From: JAHQVI01 sp963727575
Lineage (GTDB): Bacteria; Pseudomonadota; Alphaproteobacteria; Rhizobiales; Rhodomicrobiaceae
Reading direction: 5' to 3'
DNA: 64,000 bases
Assembly: GCA_963727575.1 (NCBI GenBank)
Contig: CAVSIA010000026.1
Span: 94,056-158,055, forward strand
The notes below the pieces were generated by a model. The model saw nothing but the letters and a program-made list of their open reading frames with translations, had not been told where the DNA came from and ran no database searches. Both the position numbers and the translations under genes were made by a program. This document shows, one piece after another, positions 37,901 through 47,243 of the stretch (within the stretch, counting starts at the first letter, position 1; every line of letters begins with the position of its first letter).

Positions 37901-38777
37901 CGATCTGCGCGCCGCGCGGTTGATTGCCGAGGAAATGCTCAGGGCGGCCGAGGCATCGGGCAACGGCATATTGCTCGCCAATTGCACGATGGGCCAAATG
38001 CTCTCCAACATGGGCGAATTCCGCGAGGCGAAGCGTCATCTGCAATTCGTGATCGATGCCTACGAGGACATGCGGCGCAAGGGCGACGACTTCACGTTCG
38101 GCGTCGACGAGTTGGTGCTGGCGCTTGCCTATATGTCGCCGGTCCATTGGGCGCTCGGCGAGCCGATGGAGGCCGCACGGGTGGCGAAAGAGGCGGCCGA
38201 CCGTGCTCATGAGGGTAAGAATTCCGTCACCACCGCCGCAGCGCTCACGGCCTATCTGTTCGTCGCCACGCACAGCCGATCGCTCGAAGAGGCCGAAGCG
38301 CTCGCTGAACAGGCGATCGCGTTCTGCCAGGAGAACGACCTGCAGCTCTTCGAGTATTGGCTGCGGTTCCATCAGGGTACGATGCTGGCAAAGCAGGGGC
38401 ATCTTGCTGAAGGCATCGAGACGATGCAGGCGGCTATCGCCCAGTGCGAGCGGTTGCAGAGCCGGACGTTCCGGCCGTTCCAGGGCGCGTGTCTGGCGCG
38501 CGCCTATCTCAAGCTCGGCGACGTCGAAAGGGCGCTCGCGGAGGTCGATGGCGCGATTGCCATGGCGGACATCACCGCGGAACGGCAGTCCGAAGTCGGC
38601 ATACGGCGCCTGCGTTATGAGATCCTCAAAGGCCTCGGCCGTAAAGACGAGGCGGAGGCCGAGCTTGAGCGGACCCTTGCGCTGGCCAAGCAACAGGGAA
38701 CCCTGGCCGAGCTCGGACGGCTGGCAGAAGCAGCGCGCGGAGGCCCCCCCGATCTGCGCCTCGCCGCGAGTAAATAA
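34976..38777 (+). pseudogene. SARP/BTAD - cyclase-like - AAA ATPase - TPR regulator (frame broken once)
   Basis: A 1266-residue regulator when one extra base near 37370 is removed (LIESGLVQKQTETA is then continuous). Domains: winged-helix plus BTAD (1-245; SLRLFGVLQLERDDGRVIRLPTKK, then TPR-like helices), a class III cyclase-like domain (about 265-430; VLSCGLVGFGAL, GDDLTVCFGALEANEH), an AAA/STAND ATPase (Walker A GDAGIGKSRL at about 493; Walker B LLVVFEDAHWAD) and a long C-terminal TPR region. The first metal-binding Asp of the cyclase fold is absent (CGLVGF in place of the usual D-x-x-GF), so it is probably a sensor rather than an active cyclase. GTG start at 34976. It diverges from the Tad locus and may control it. 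Confidence 0.82.
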
Positions 38778-38872
38778 AAAGCATCCCGCCTGTCGGCTAG
38801 GCCTCGCCCGAGCCGTCCTTGTCGCAAGTGGCACGGCACGGGCCACGCTGAAACGACGATGGAGGCGTAAAC

Positions 38873-39343
38873 ATGACTATCACCGCCAACGCAGAGCGCA
38901 AGACGAGCGCCGGGGCGCTTGAAAACGAGATTCAGGCGCTGATCGCCGACTGGGCCGAGGCTCACCGGGGCAAAGACCCCGATCGCGTCATGTGCCATTA
39001 TGCCGACGGCAATGTGCAGTTCCTGATGGCGCCGCCGCTGCAATATGATGCGGCCCGTCCCTGGGACCGGAATACTATCGCAGCGTGGTTTTCAACGTTC
39101 GACGGGCCGCTCGGCTACGAGGCCGCCGACGTTAAGATTACCTCGGCCGAGGATATCGCCTTCGCGCACTTCCTCAACCGCCTCAGTGGCGTTGCGATCC
39201 ATGGCGGGCCATTCACGATGTGGAACCGCATGACCCTCGGCCTGCGCAAGACCGGCGGAAAATGGCGGATCACACACGTGCATTCGTCCGTGCCGTTCTA
39301 TATGGACGGCAGCTTCCGGGCAGCGGTCGATCTGCAGCCATAG
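38873..39343 (+). CDS. NTF2-like (SnoaL/YybH-type) protein
   Basis: A 156-residue NTF2-fold protein: IQALIADWAEAHRGKDPDRVMCHYADG, then WDRNTIAAWFSTFDG, and C-terminal strands GGKWRITHVHSSVPF. Such proteins are small enzymes or ligand binders of broad type. It lies 95 bases after the SARP-type gene on the same strand and converges on acdS. Its specific role is unknown. Confidence 0.8.
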   Translation: MTITANAERKTSAGALENEIQALIADWAEAHRGKDPDRVMCHYADGNVQFLMAPPLQYDAARPWDRNTIAAWFSTFDGPLGYEAADVKITSAEDIAFAHFLNRLSGVAIHGGPFTMWNRMTLGLRKTGGKWRITHVHSSVPFYMDGSFRAAVDLQP

Positions 39344-39388
39344 GTGGGAACCGGAGCGTCCGGCGAACGCCGTCGAGGCAAAACGTCC

Positions 39389-39408
39389 CGGCGGCGCGAT
39401 TGCCGCCG
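39389..39408. terminator. GC-rich hairpin between the NTF2-like gene and acdS
   Basis: CGGCGGC and GCCGCCG form a 7-bp stem around six bases in the 68-base gap between convergent genes. No T-run is present, so a terminator role is tentative. Confidence 0.4.
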
Positions 39409-39411
39409 CCG

Positions 39412-40422
39412 TCAGCCGTTGCGATACAGATAGCTGTAGCCGTTGATCGCCGGAACGCCGCCGAGATGCGCGTAAAGGATCTTCGAGCCGGCAGGGAAGT
39501 GGTCCTTCCGGACCAGGTCGATCAGGCCTTGCATCGATTTGCCCTCATAGACGGGGTCGGTCATCATGCCTTCCATGCGCGCGCACAGCCTGATCGCCTC
39601 GTTGGTCTCCTGAGACGGGACGCCGTAAGCCGGATAGGCGTAGCCGTCGAGCAGCACGAGATCGTCGTCGGCGATCCCGCCCATGCCGACGAGGGACGCC
39701 GTATTGCGGGCGATCTCGAGCACCTGAGCCCTGGTCTGATCCAGCGTGCCGGAGGCGTCGATCCCGATGACGTTGCGCGCGCGTCCGTCCTTGGCGAATC
39801 CGACCAGCATCCCCGCATGGGTCGAACCGGTCACGGTGCAGACGATGATTGCGTCGAAGCGGATGCCGAGTTCGCGCTCCTGCGCCCGAACCTCTTCCGC
39901 GAAGCCGACAAAGCCGAGGCCGCCGAATTTGTGGACGGAGGCGCCGGCCGGTATGGGATAGGGCACGCCGCCTTGCGCCTTGACGTCGTCGAGCGCACGT
40001 TCCCAGCTCCCCCTGATGCCGATATCGAAGCCTTCATCGACCAGCTCGATCTCGGCGCCCAGGACGCGGCTCATCAGAATGTTGCCGACGCGGTCGTAGA
40101 CGGCATCGGGAAACGGCACCCAGCTTTCCTGCACCAGCCGGCATTTCATTCCGATCTTGGCCGCAACCGCCGCAACCTGGCGCGTATGGTTCGACTGAAC
40201 GCCGCCGATGGTGACGAGCGTGTCCGCCCCCGAGGCGATCGCATCGGGAATGATGTATTCGAGCTTGCGGATCTTGTTGCCGCCGAAAGCGAGGCCGGAA
40301 TTGCAGTCCTCGCGCTTGGCGAAAATTTCGACGCGGCCGCCGAGATGCGCGGACAAGCGGCTCAGCTTTTCGATCGGGGTCGGCCCGAAGGTCAGCGGAT
40401 AGCGCTCGAATTTTTCAAGCAT
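39412..40422 (-). CDS. acdS: 1-aminocyclopropane-1-carboxylate deaminase
   Basis: A 336-residue PLP enzyme that splits ACC, the plant ethylene precursor, into 2-oxobutyrate and ammonia. The start MLEKFERYPLTFGPTPIEKL and AKREDCNSGLAFGGNKIRKLEY (PLP Lys in GGNK) are characteristic. The residues that separate true ACC deaminase from D-cysteine desulfhydrase are present: the Tyr-Glu pair in TDPVYEGKS and Leu in YAHLGG. Length matches the family. It stands alone: no Lrp-type acdR is adjacent, unlike many rhizobial loci. It implies an association with plants or soil ACC. Confidence 0.96.
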   Translation of the reverse strand: MLEKFERYPLTFGPTPIEKLSRLSAHLGGRVEIFAKREDCNSGLAFGGNKIRKLEYIIPDAIASGADTLVTIGGVQSNHTRQVAAVAAKIGMKCRLVQESWVPFPDAVYDRVGNILMSRVLGAEIELVDEGFDIGIRGSWERALDDVKAQGGVPYPIPAGASVHKFGGLGFVGFAEEVRAQERELGIRFDAIIVCTVTGSTHAGMLVGFAKDGRARNVIGIDASGTLDQTRAQVLEIARNTASLVGMGGIADDDLVLLDGYAYPAYGVPSQETNEAIRLCARMEGMMTDPVYEGKSMQGLIDLVRKDHFPAGSKILYAHLGGVPAINGYSYLYRNG

Positions 40423-40699
40423 GGCGGATCACCTGTTGCTGCCGTTTATGCTGCGTCGACAATGCAGCGGCGGAGCGCGGAGGGCAATGCGCCATGCGGG
40501 CTGCGTCAGGCTGGGGCGCGAAGCGCGCGCCTGACCGCCTCCTCGACGGGCGAGTAATCGCCGTCCGTTGGCACGTCGGGCGGCGCAGGCGCGCCGTCAT
40601 CCCCAAATCTTGATTGGCTGGAGTTTCGCGCACAGATGTAGGGTTCGCATCAAACGCGGCGGCATCGGGCGCGCCGTCTCACCAACAAGGAAGCTGACG

Positions 40700-41131
40700 A
40701 TGAAAATCAATCGCAATGCCAGCGCGGAATGGTCCGGCGGCCTGAAGGACGGCAAGGGCGCGATCTCGACGGAAAGCGGCGCGCTCGCCTCCTATCCATA
40801 TGGATTTGCCAGCCGTTTCGAGGGCCAGCGCGGCACCAATCCGGAAGAGCTTCTTGGCGCCGCCCATGCCGGCTGTTTCACCATGGCGCTCTCGCTCATT
40901 CTCGGCGAGGCAGGGCTGACCGCCACGCGCATGGAGACCAAAGCGAAGGTGACGCTGGAGCAGGTCGAGGGCGGTTTCGCCATCACCGCGGTCCATCTCA
41001 CGCTGCGTGCGGATATTCCAGGAACGGACGATGCCAAGTTCCAGGAACTCGCCGCCACGGCCAAGGCGAACTGCCCGGTTTCCAAGGTGCTGAACGCCGA
41101 GATCACCCTCGACGCCTCGCTGGGCGCCTGA
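40700..41131 (+). CDS. OsmC family peroxiredoxin
   Basis: A 143-residue OsmC-type thiol peroxidase for organic hydroperoxides. The two redox Cys are in LGAAHAGCFTMALS and in AKANCPVSK, and the N-terminal NRNASAEWSGGLKDGKG is typical. AAGGAAG precedes the ATG at 40700. It is monocistronic and ends at a hairpin. The 277-base gap upstream to acdS holds nothing else that I recognise. Confidence 0.93.
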   Translation: MKINRNASAEWSGGLKDGKGAISTESGALASYPYGFASRFEGQRGTNPEELLGAAHAGCFTMALSLILGEAGLTATRMETKAKVTLEQVEGGFAITAVHLTLRADIPGTDDAKFQELAATAKANCPVSKVLNAEITLDASLGA

Positions 41132-41144
41132 CCCACGCGGCAAA

Positions 41145-41169
41145 CGGCGGCCTCACCCTGAAGCCGCCG
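41145..41169. terminator. hairpin after osmC-like gene
   Basis: CGGCGGC and GCCGCCG pair around an 11-base loop; the plus strand then reads GATTGTTCCTTCGC, moderately T-rich. It lies between convergent genes and may end both. Confidence 0.5.
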
Positions 41170-41187
41170 GATTGTTCCTTCGCTTTC

Positions 41188-41697
41188 TCAGCGCGCAAAC
41201 TGGCCCGGCTGCATCATCGTCGTGATGCTGGGCCGGTACACCCGGGCCGCGGCAAATCCAAGCGCCACGAAGATGACCAGGACGACGGCCTGCACGATGA
41301 AGAAAGGCGGCTCCGACTGCGTTGGCGAGAGTGCGTGCAAGGGTCCGAACTTGGCGAAGGCTTGCGCAATGCCGACGAACACCAGGAAGTAGACGCTCGC
41401 CACCATGGTCGCGGCATAGATCCACCGCCACGCCCCGGACCGATGGCCGACATAGCGGGCGACGAGCGCAATCGCCAGAACCACGAGCGCGATCGCGCCG
41501 ACGATATGCGAAGGCAGCAAGCCGCGGAACGTAAAGCCGAACCCCGTGGCGCTGGTCAGGACCGCCGTCAGCAGAAAGACGGCCGTGACGATGTTGGGAA
41601 GCCGGGCGACGAGCAGGTCGACCAGCACGAGCAACCCTGTGAAAATCGCAATCAGACTGAGAAGGCTATGGATCGTGGTATAAGTATTGAAGAACAT
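41188..41697 (-). CDS. integral membrane protein of unknown function
   Basis: A 169-residue protein with four to five hydrophobic helices (LLSLIAIFTGLLVLVDLLVA; IVTAVFLLTAVLTSATGFGF; HIVGAIALVVLAIALVARYVG; VQAVVLVIFVALGFAAARV). A GHRSGAWRW loop between helices and a short soluble C-terminus are seen. No catalytic motif is obvious and I do not name a family. It is encoded alone between convergent osmC-like and upstream SDR genes. Confidence 0.75.
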   Translation of the reverse strand: MFFNTYTTIHSLLSLIAIFTGLLVLVDLLVARLPNIVTAVFLLTAVLTSATGFGFTFRGLLPSHIVGAIALVVLAIALVARYVGHRSGAWRWIYAATMVASVYFLVFVGIAQAFAKFGPLHALSPTQSEPPFFIVQAVVLVIFVALGFAAARVYRPSITTMMQPGQFAR

Positions 41698-41818
41698 GAC
41701 ACACCTCCGCCCGGGCTATGAGCGCCCCTCACCAAGCGCAGCATACGCTTGGCCCGGATTTCGGCATCGGTTCTTTTTCGACCGGATCGACATCGCTCTG
41801 ATCGCGACTTTTGCTCCG

Positions 41819-42562
41819 TCAGATCGTCAAGCCGCCGTCGATGTTGAGCTCCGCTCCGGTCATGAACACGCTGTCGTCGCTGGCCAGATAGACGGCGAGC
41901 GCGGCGATTTCCTCCGGCGTGCCGAGACGGCCCATCGGCTGGCGTCCGACAAAGGCGGCGCGGTTCTCGTCATAGGTACCCGGCAGCGCCTTGATGCGTT
42001 CTTCGAGGCTCGGGCTCTGCACGGTGCCGGGGCAGATCGCGTTGCAGCGTATGCCCTGCGTGACGAAATCCGACGCCACCGATTTCGTCAACCCGATCAC
42101 CGCCGCCTTGCTGGCGCCGTAGGCGAAGCGCTTCGGGATGCCCTTTTGCGAGGACGCCACCGAAGCGATGTTGATGATCGAGCCGCCGCCCGCCTGGAGC
42201 ATTTTCGGCAGGAAGGCGCGGATCGTGCGCCACATCGACTTGGCGTTGACGTCGAAGGAGAAGTCCCAGGCGGCCTCGTCGCAATCGAGCACGGTGCCGT
42301 GGTGGACGTAGCCGGCGCAGTTGAAGAGGATGTCGACCGCGCCGACATTGGCCGCAGCCGCCTCGACCGCCGCCGTGTCGCGCACATCGAGCGCTGCGGT
42401 CACGATCGCCGGATGGCTGGCGCTGAGCGCGGCAAGCCCCTCGGCGGAAAGGTCGGTGGCGATCACCCGCGCGCCTTCATCGGCGAAGGCGCGGGCCGTT
42501 GCCGCGCCGATTCCCTGTCCCGCGGCCGTCAAGAACGCAGTCTTACCGTCGAGCCGTGCCAT
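41819..42562 (-). CDS. SDR oxidoreductase, 2-keto-3-deoxy-L-fuconate dehydrogenase-like
   Basis: A 247-residue classical short-chain dehydrogenase: cofactor motif TAAGQGIGAATARAF with an acidic residue after strand 2 (ATDL) favouring NAD, NNAG replaced by FNCAG, catalytic Ser and Y-x3-K in SVASSQ and FAYGASKAA. The sequence style matches enzymes oxidising 2-keto-3-deoxy-L-fuconate or 3-hydroxybutyrate. The FAH-type hydrolase nearby is the expected next step of the fuconate/rhamnonate route. The ATG at 42562 lies close to a putative AAATCGATTT operator. Confidence 0.85.
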   Translation of the reverse strand: MARLDGKTAFLTAAGQGIGAATARAFADEGARVIATDLSAEGLAALSASHPAIVTAALDVRDTAAVEAAAANVGAVDILFNCAGYVHHGTVLDCDEAAWDFSFDVNAKSMWRTIRAFLPKMLQAGGGSIINIASVASSQKGIPKRFAYGASKAAVIGLTKSVASDFVTQGIRCNAICPGTVQSPSLEERIKALPGTYDENRAAFVGRQPMGRLGTPEEIAALAVYLASDDSVFMTGAELNIDGGLTI

Positions 42563-42586
42563 CGATCCCTCCTTTGCAGCCTTTTG

Positions 42587-42596
42587 AAATCGATTT
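42587..42596. promoter_or_regulatory. putative LacI-type operator AAATCGATTT
   Basis: A perfect palindrome with central CG in the 80-base divergent gap between the first SDR and the permease. It matches AATCGATT at 44490 in the other divergent promoter of this cluster. Confidence 0.5.
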
Positions 42597-42642
42597 AAGG
42601 AGAGATCACACAGAAGAGCAAGCAGATCGCGGCGAGGATCGA

Positions 42643-43666
42643 ATGCAGACAATTCGGAAGGCATGGGCGCGAGCGCGGGTCGATGTGCCCGGAAAAGCGG
42701 GCGCCGATCACATTTTCGGCGGTCCCTCCGACGCAGTCCCGCCCGTGAGCATCGCTCCCATCGAAGACCGGCGGCTGACCGGCATCGCGTTCATCATGAC
42801 GGCATGCCTGCTGTTCACCGGCATCGACACTTGCGCAAAATGGCTGGTGCTTAGCGGTATGCCGCCAATGGTGGCCGTCTTCGCCCGCTACGCGGTGCAC
42901 ATGCTGCTGGTCACGGCGCTGTTCCTGCCGGCCCGGCGCGGACGGCTGTTCACCACCGGGCGGCCATGGCTCGAAGCGGCGCGCGGCGCCGCCTTGCTGG
43001 CATCGACGGTGTGCAATTTCAACGCCGTTCAATATCTGCCGCTGACGCTGACCGCGGCGATCTTCTTCACCGTGCCGCTCTGGATCTGCATTCTGTCGAT
43101 CCCGCTGCTCGGCGAGCGGGTCGGCATCCGGCGCTGGGCGGCGATCATCGTCGGCCTGTGCGGCGGCTTCATCGCCACGCAGGCCATGGAGCGCGGATTT
43201 TCAATGGGCGGTGCTGTTTTCGGTGGGAGCCGCGGTCACGACCGCCTTCTACGCGATCCTCACGCGCCAGCTTGCGGGCGTCGACTCCACCGCGACGCAG
43301 CAATTCTACGCGGCAACGCTGGCGACGATCGGCATCGCGCCGATGGCTCTCGGCGGCTGGACGTGGCCCGTGGCCGGGCTCGACTGGGTCGCATTCGGGT
43401 TGATCGGCGTGTTCGGCTGGGCCGGGCACCAGTTCCTCACTATCGCTCACCGCTACGCCCCGGCGACGACGCTGGCCCCATTCCTCTATGTGCAGATGAT
43501 CTATATGACGGCGTCGAGCTGGATCGTTTTCCACACGCCGCCGGACCATTGGGTGCTGACCGGCGCGGCCATCGTGCTCAGCAGCGGCCTCTATGTCTGG
43601 CTGCGCGAACGGCATCTGGCCAAGGTCGGGCGAACGGTGCTGAGCGGCGGGGAGACGGTCGGCTGA
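42643..43666 (+). pseudogene. EamA/DMT family permease (frame broken once)
   Basis: A 10-helix drug/metabolite transporter of about 340 residues: first EamA repeat GIAFIMTACLLFTGIDTCAKW to IVGLCGGFIATQAMERGF, second repeat from VLFSVGAAVTTAFYAILTRQ to the C-terminus. One extra T in a run at 43198-43201 splits the halves; without it the junction reads ERGFQWAVLF. The start at 42643 follows GGCGAGGA; a GTG at 42745 is an alternative. It probably takes up the sugar acid or exports a by-product of this cluster. Confidence 0.85.
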
Positions 43667-43692
43667 GCCCGCCTTCCCGCCGTCGCGAGCCG

Positions 43693-44433
43693 CTAATAGG
43701 TCGCCCGGCCACCAGAGAGATCGAACACGGCGCCGGTGGTGAAGCTGCACTCGGCCGAGCAAAGCCATGCGATCATCGCCGCCACCTCGCCGACCTCGAC
43801 GAACCGGCCGCGCGGGATCTTCGACAGCATATAGTCGATGAATTCCGGCTTCATCTGGTCGAAGATCGCGGTGCGCGCGGCGGCAGGCGTCACGCAGTTC
43901 ACGGAGATGTCGTGACCGGCCAGCTCCTTGCCCAGCGATTTCGTCAGCGCGATCACGCCGGCCTTCGCCGCGGAATAGGCGGAGGCGTTGGGGTTGCCCT
44001 CCTTGCCGGCAATCGAGGCGACATTGACGATCCGGCCGTATCCCGCGGCCACCATCAGCGGCGCCACCGCCTTCAGGCAATGGAACACGCTGTCGAGGTC
44101 GATGGAGAGAACGCGCCGCCATTCCTCGACCGGATAGTCGATCACCGGCGCGTTCAGTCCCGCGACGCCGGCGTTGTTCACAAGAATGTCGATCCCGCCG
44201 AGCGCGGCGGCGGTGCGCTCGGTCGCACCGCTCACGGCACTCCAGTCGCTGAGGTCGACGAGCACGAAGCGCGCGCCGATCTCCTCGCCGGTTTTGGCGC
44301 CAAGCTGGCCGTCGGCGTCCCAGATCGCCACCTGCGCGCCGCTCGCAATGAGGCGCTCGGCCACCGCCCGGCCTATCCCTTGCGCACCGCCGGTGACGAC
44401 CGCACGGCGTCCGTCGAGGTCGATCCCGTTCAT
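43693..44433 (-). CDS. SDR oxidoreductase (sugar/sugar-acid dehydrogenase-like)
   Basis: A 246-residue classical SDR with TGGAQGIGRAVAERL, NNAGVAG, catalytic Ser in VASIAG and Y-x3-K in AYSAAKAG. The Asp after strand 2 (IWDADG) indicates NAD. It converges on the permease gene and diverges from the dehydratase gene, with the shared AATCGATT operator between them. Substrate is not determined; an aldose or 2-keto-3-deoxy acid is likely from context. Confidence 0.85.
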   Translation of the reverse strand: MNGIDLDGRRAVVTGGAQGIGRAVAERLIASGAQVAIWDADGQLGAKTGEEIGARFVLVDLSDWSAVSGATERTAAALGGIDILVNNAGVAGLNAPVIDYPVEEWRRVLSIDLDSVFHCLKAVAPLMVAAGYGRIVNVASIAGKEGNPNASAYSAAKAGVIALTKSLGKELAGHDISVNCVTPAAARTAIFDQMKPEFIDYMLSKIPRGRFVEVGEVAAMIAWLCSAECSFTTGAVFDLSGGRATY

Positions 44434-44486
44434 TGGCGTTTCTCCCTTATCTTGCAGCGCCGCTTGACCGGCTTCGCGCACAACAG

Positions 44487-44501
44487 TTTAATCGATTTAA
44501 A
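44487..44501. promoter_or_regulatory. putative LacI-type operator (TTTAATCGATTTAAA)
   Basis: Near-palindrome centred on ATCGAT in the 131-base divergent gap between the second SDR and the dehydratase. The core AATCGATTT is shared with 42587-42596. No LacI gene is in the window. Confidence 0.5.
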
Positions 44502-44564
44502 TACCCGCGGGAGGATCGGCGCAAGGCGATCGGATATCCCGAGAGGAAACATCCGGGAGGACCG

Positions 44565-46350
44565 ATGACTGAAGACACGCGCGCGAACAAGGGCCTGCGC
44601 AGTCAGGAATGGTTCGACAACCCCAACAATCCCGGGATGACCGCGCTCTATGTCGAGCGCTATCAGAACCAGGGCTATACACGCGAGGAGCTGCAATCCG
44701 GCCGTCCGATCATCGGCATCGCCCAGACCGGGTCGGACCTTGCCCCGTGCAACAAGATCCACATCTTCCTTGCCGACCGGGTGCGCGCCGGCATCCGCGA
44801 CGCAGGCGGCATCCCTCTGGAATTTCCGGTGCATCCGATCCAGGAAACCGGCAAACGCCCCACCGCCGGTCTCGACCGCAACCTTGCTTACCTGTCGCTG
44901 GTCGAGGTGCTCTACGGCTATCCCGATCGACGGCGTCGTGCTGACCACCGGCTGCGACAAGACCACGCCGGCCATGCTGATGGGCGCGGCAACGGTCGAC
45001 CTGCCGGCCATCGTCCTCTCCGGCGGGCCGATGCTCGACGGCTGGTGGCGCGGCGAGCTGGCCGGCTCGGGCGTCGTCGTATGGGAAAGTCGGCGGCTGC
45101 TCTCGGCGGGCGAGATCGACTATGACGAGTTCATGGCCCGCGTCTGCGCCTCCGCCCCTTCGCTCGGCCATTGCAACACCATGGGCACCGCCTCGACCAT
45201 GAACGCGCTTGCCGAGGCGCTGGGCATGAGCCTGCCCGGCTGCGCGTCGATCCCCGCGCCTTACCGCGCCCGCATGGAGATGGCCTACGCGACCGGCAAG
45301 CGGGCGGTGGAGATCGTGCGCGAGAACCTGAAGCCGTCCGATATTCTGACGCGGAAGAATTTCGAGAACGCCATTCGCGTCAACACCTGCATCGGCGGCT
45401 CCACCAACGCCCCGCCGCATATCCAGGCGATTGCGCGCCATGCCGGGATCGAGCTGTCGATCAACGATTGGGAGTCCGAGGGCTACAAGCTGCCGCTGCT
45501 CGTCGATATGCAGCCGGCGGGTCGGTATCTCGGCGAGTCCTTCGAGCGCGCGGGCGGCGTCCGGGCGGTGATGGGCGAGATGCTCGCGGCCGGGCTGATC
45601 CGCGGCGATGCGCCGACGATTTCCGGCAGGACGGTCGCGGAGAACCTCGAAGGCGTGCGCAGTGCCGACCGCGACGTGATCCGCGCGGTCGAGGCCCCGA
45701 TGCGCCAGGATGCCGGTTTCCTGGTGCTGTCGGGCAATCTGTTCGATTCCGCGCTGATGAAGACCAGCGTGATCTCGGACGATTTCCGCAGCCGCTTCCT
45801 CTCCAAGCCGGGCTCGGAGGGTGTCCATGAGGCCCGTGCAATCGTATTCGAAGGCCCGGAGGACTATCACGCCCGCATCAACGATCCCGCGCTCGGAATC
45901 GACGAAACCGCAATGCTGTTCATCCGCAATGTCGGCCCGGTCGGCTATCCCGGCTCGGCGGAGGTGGTCAACATGCAGCCGCCGGATGCGCTCCTCAAGC
46001 AGGGCATCGTGCATCTGCCCACGGCCGGCGACGGGCGCCAGTCCGGCACATCGGAGAGCCCCTCGATCCTCAACGCCTCGCCGGAAGCCGCTGTCGGCGG
46101 CGGTCTGGCGCTGCTGAAGACCGGCGACTGGGTCCGCCTCGATCTGAACAACAGGCGCCTCGATGCGCTGGTGCCGCCCGAGGAATGGGCGGAGCGGCGC
46201 GCGCAATGGAAACCGGATTATCCGGCGCACCAGACGCCGTGGCAGGAGCTGTACCGCACCAATGTCGGCCAGCTTTCCGATGGCGGCTGCCTCGAATTCG
46301 CGACCGCCTATCAGCGCGTATCGCGAACGCTGCCGCGCGACAATCACTGA
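44565..46350 (+). pseudogene. IlvD/Edd-family sugar-acid dehydratase, xylonate dehydratase-like (frame broken once)
   Basis: A 594-residue Fe-S dehydratase of aldonic acids when one extra C in CCC at 44922-44924 is removed (YGYPIDGVVLTTGCDKTTP is then continuous). Cluster Cys residues are in GSDLAPCNK, TTGCDKTTP and GHCNTMG. Strong similarity in order and motifs to D-xylonate/L-arabinonate dehydratases: WFDNPNNPGMTALY, IGIAQTGSDLAP, GDGRQSGTSESPSILNASPEA, end TLPRDNH. GGGAGGA precedes the ATG. It produces a 2-keto-3-deoxy acid for the downstream enzymes. The break is most likely a sequence error. Confidence 0.9.
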
Positions 46351-46389
46351 GAGGGGCCGCCGGTCGGCGCCAATTTTCGAGGAGAAAGC

Positions 46390-47238
46390 ATGAAACTCTT
46401 GCGCTATGGCCAGCCGGGGCAGGAAAAACCCGGCCTCGTCGATGCCGACGGCCGCATCCGCGATCTGTCCGCCCACACCGCCGATTTCGCCGGCGACACG
46501 GTGTCGATCAAAGCGCTGGACAAGCTGCGCAGCCTCGACGCCTCGGGGTTGCCGCTGGTAGAAGGCACGCCGCGTATCGGCTCCTGCGTCGGGTGGACGC
46601 CGACCTTCCATTGCGTCGGCCTGAACTACGCTAAGCACGCCGCCGAAAGCGGCGCGCAGCCGCCCACCGAGCCTGTCCTGTTCTCCAAGGCCGCCTCGGC
46701 GCTGTCCGGTCCGAACGACCCGGTCATGCAGCCGAAGGACTCCACCAAGCTCGACTACGAGGTCGAGCTTGGCATCGTCATCGGCGCGGTCGCCGAATAT
46801 GTCTCAGAGGCCGATGCGCTTTCCGTCGTGGCCGGATATTGCGTGATCAACGACGTGTCGGAGCGCAATTTCCAGCTCGAGCGCCTCGGCCAGTGGATCA
46901 AGGGCAAATCCGCGCCGACCTTCGGCCCGACCGGCCCCTGGCTGGTCACCGCCGACGAAATCGCCGACCCGCAGGCGCTTGGCTGCTGGCTCGAAGTCAA
47001 CGGCGAGATCCGCCAGCGCTCGACGACGGCCGACATGATCTTCGGCGTCGCGGAGATCGTCAGCTACATGTCGCGCTTCGTCCGCCTCGTGCCGGGCGAC
47101 CTGATCGCGACAGGAACGCCGGAGGGCGTCGCCATGGGCATGAAGCCGCAGGCATGGCTGAAGCCGGGCGACGAGATCCGGCTCGGCATTGACGGGCTGG
47201 GCGAGCAGCGCCAGCGCGTCGTCGCTTATCCGGGGTAA
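46390..47238 (+). CDS. fumarylacetoacetate hydrolase family protein (2,4-diketo-3-deoxy-acid hydrolase-like)
   Basis: A 282-residue FAH-fold hydrolase: VGLNYAKHAAESG, metal ligands in DYEVELGIVIG, VINDVSERNFQLE, and GTPEGVAMGMKP. The FDQWIKGKS-like segment (GQWIKGKSAPTFGPTGPWL) is typical of ureidoglycolate lyase and of 2,4-diketo-3-deoxy-L-fuconate/rhamnonate hydrolases. With the SDR and dehydratase of this cluster it would cleave the diketo acid to pyruvate and a hydroxy acid. It follows the dehydratase by 39 bases and leads a tight run of genes. Confidence 0.88.
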   Translation: MKLLRYGQPGQEKPGLVDADGRIRDLSAHTADFAGDTVSIKALDKLRSLDASGLPLVEGTPRIGSCVGWTPTFHCVGLNYAKHAAESGAQPPTEPVLFSKAASALSGPNDPVMQPKDSTKLDYEVELGIVIGAVAEYVSEADALSVVAGYCVINDVSERNFQLERLGQWIKGKSAPTFGPTGPWLVTADEIADPQALGCWLEVNGEIRQRSTTADMIFGVAEIVSYMSRFVRLVPGDLIATGTPEGVAMGMKPQAWLKPGDEIRLGIDGLGEQRQRVVAYPG

Positions 47239-47243
47239 CGCCA

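Noticed and set aside
42499..44568. Single 689-codon frame covering the permease and the second SDR
   Set aside because: Past the shift at about 43200 it reads out of frame through the permease and antisense to the SDR; only its first half codes for the permease.
44710..46638. 642-codon minus-strand open frame opposite the dehydratase
   Set aside because: Antisense shadow; low-complexity His/Arg-rich translation and no start signal.
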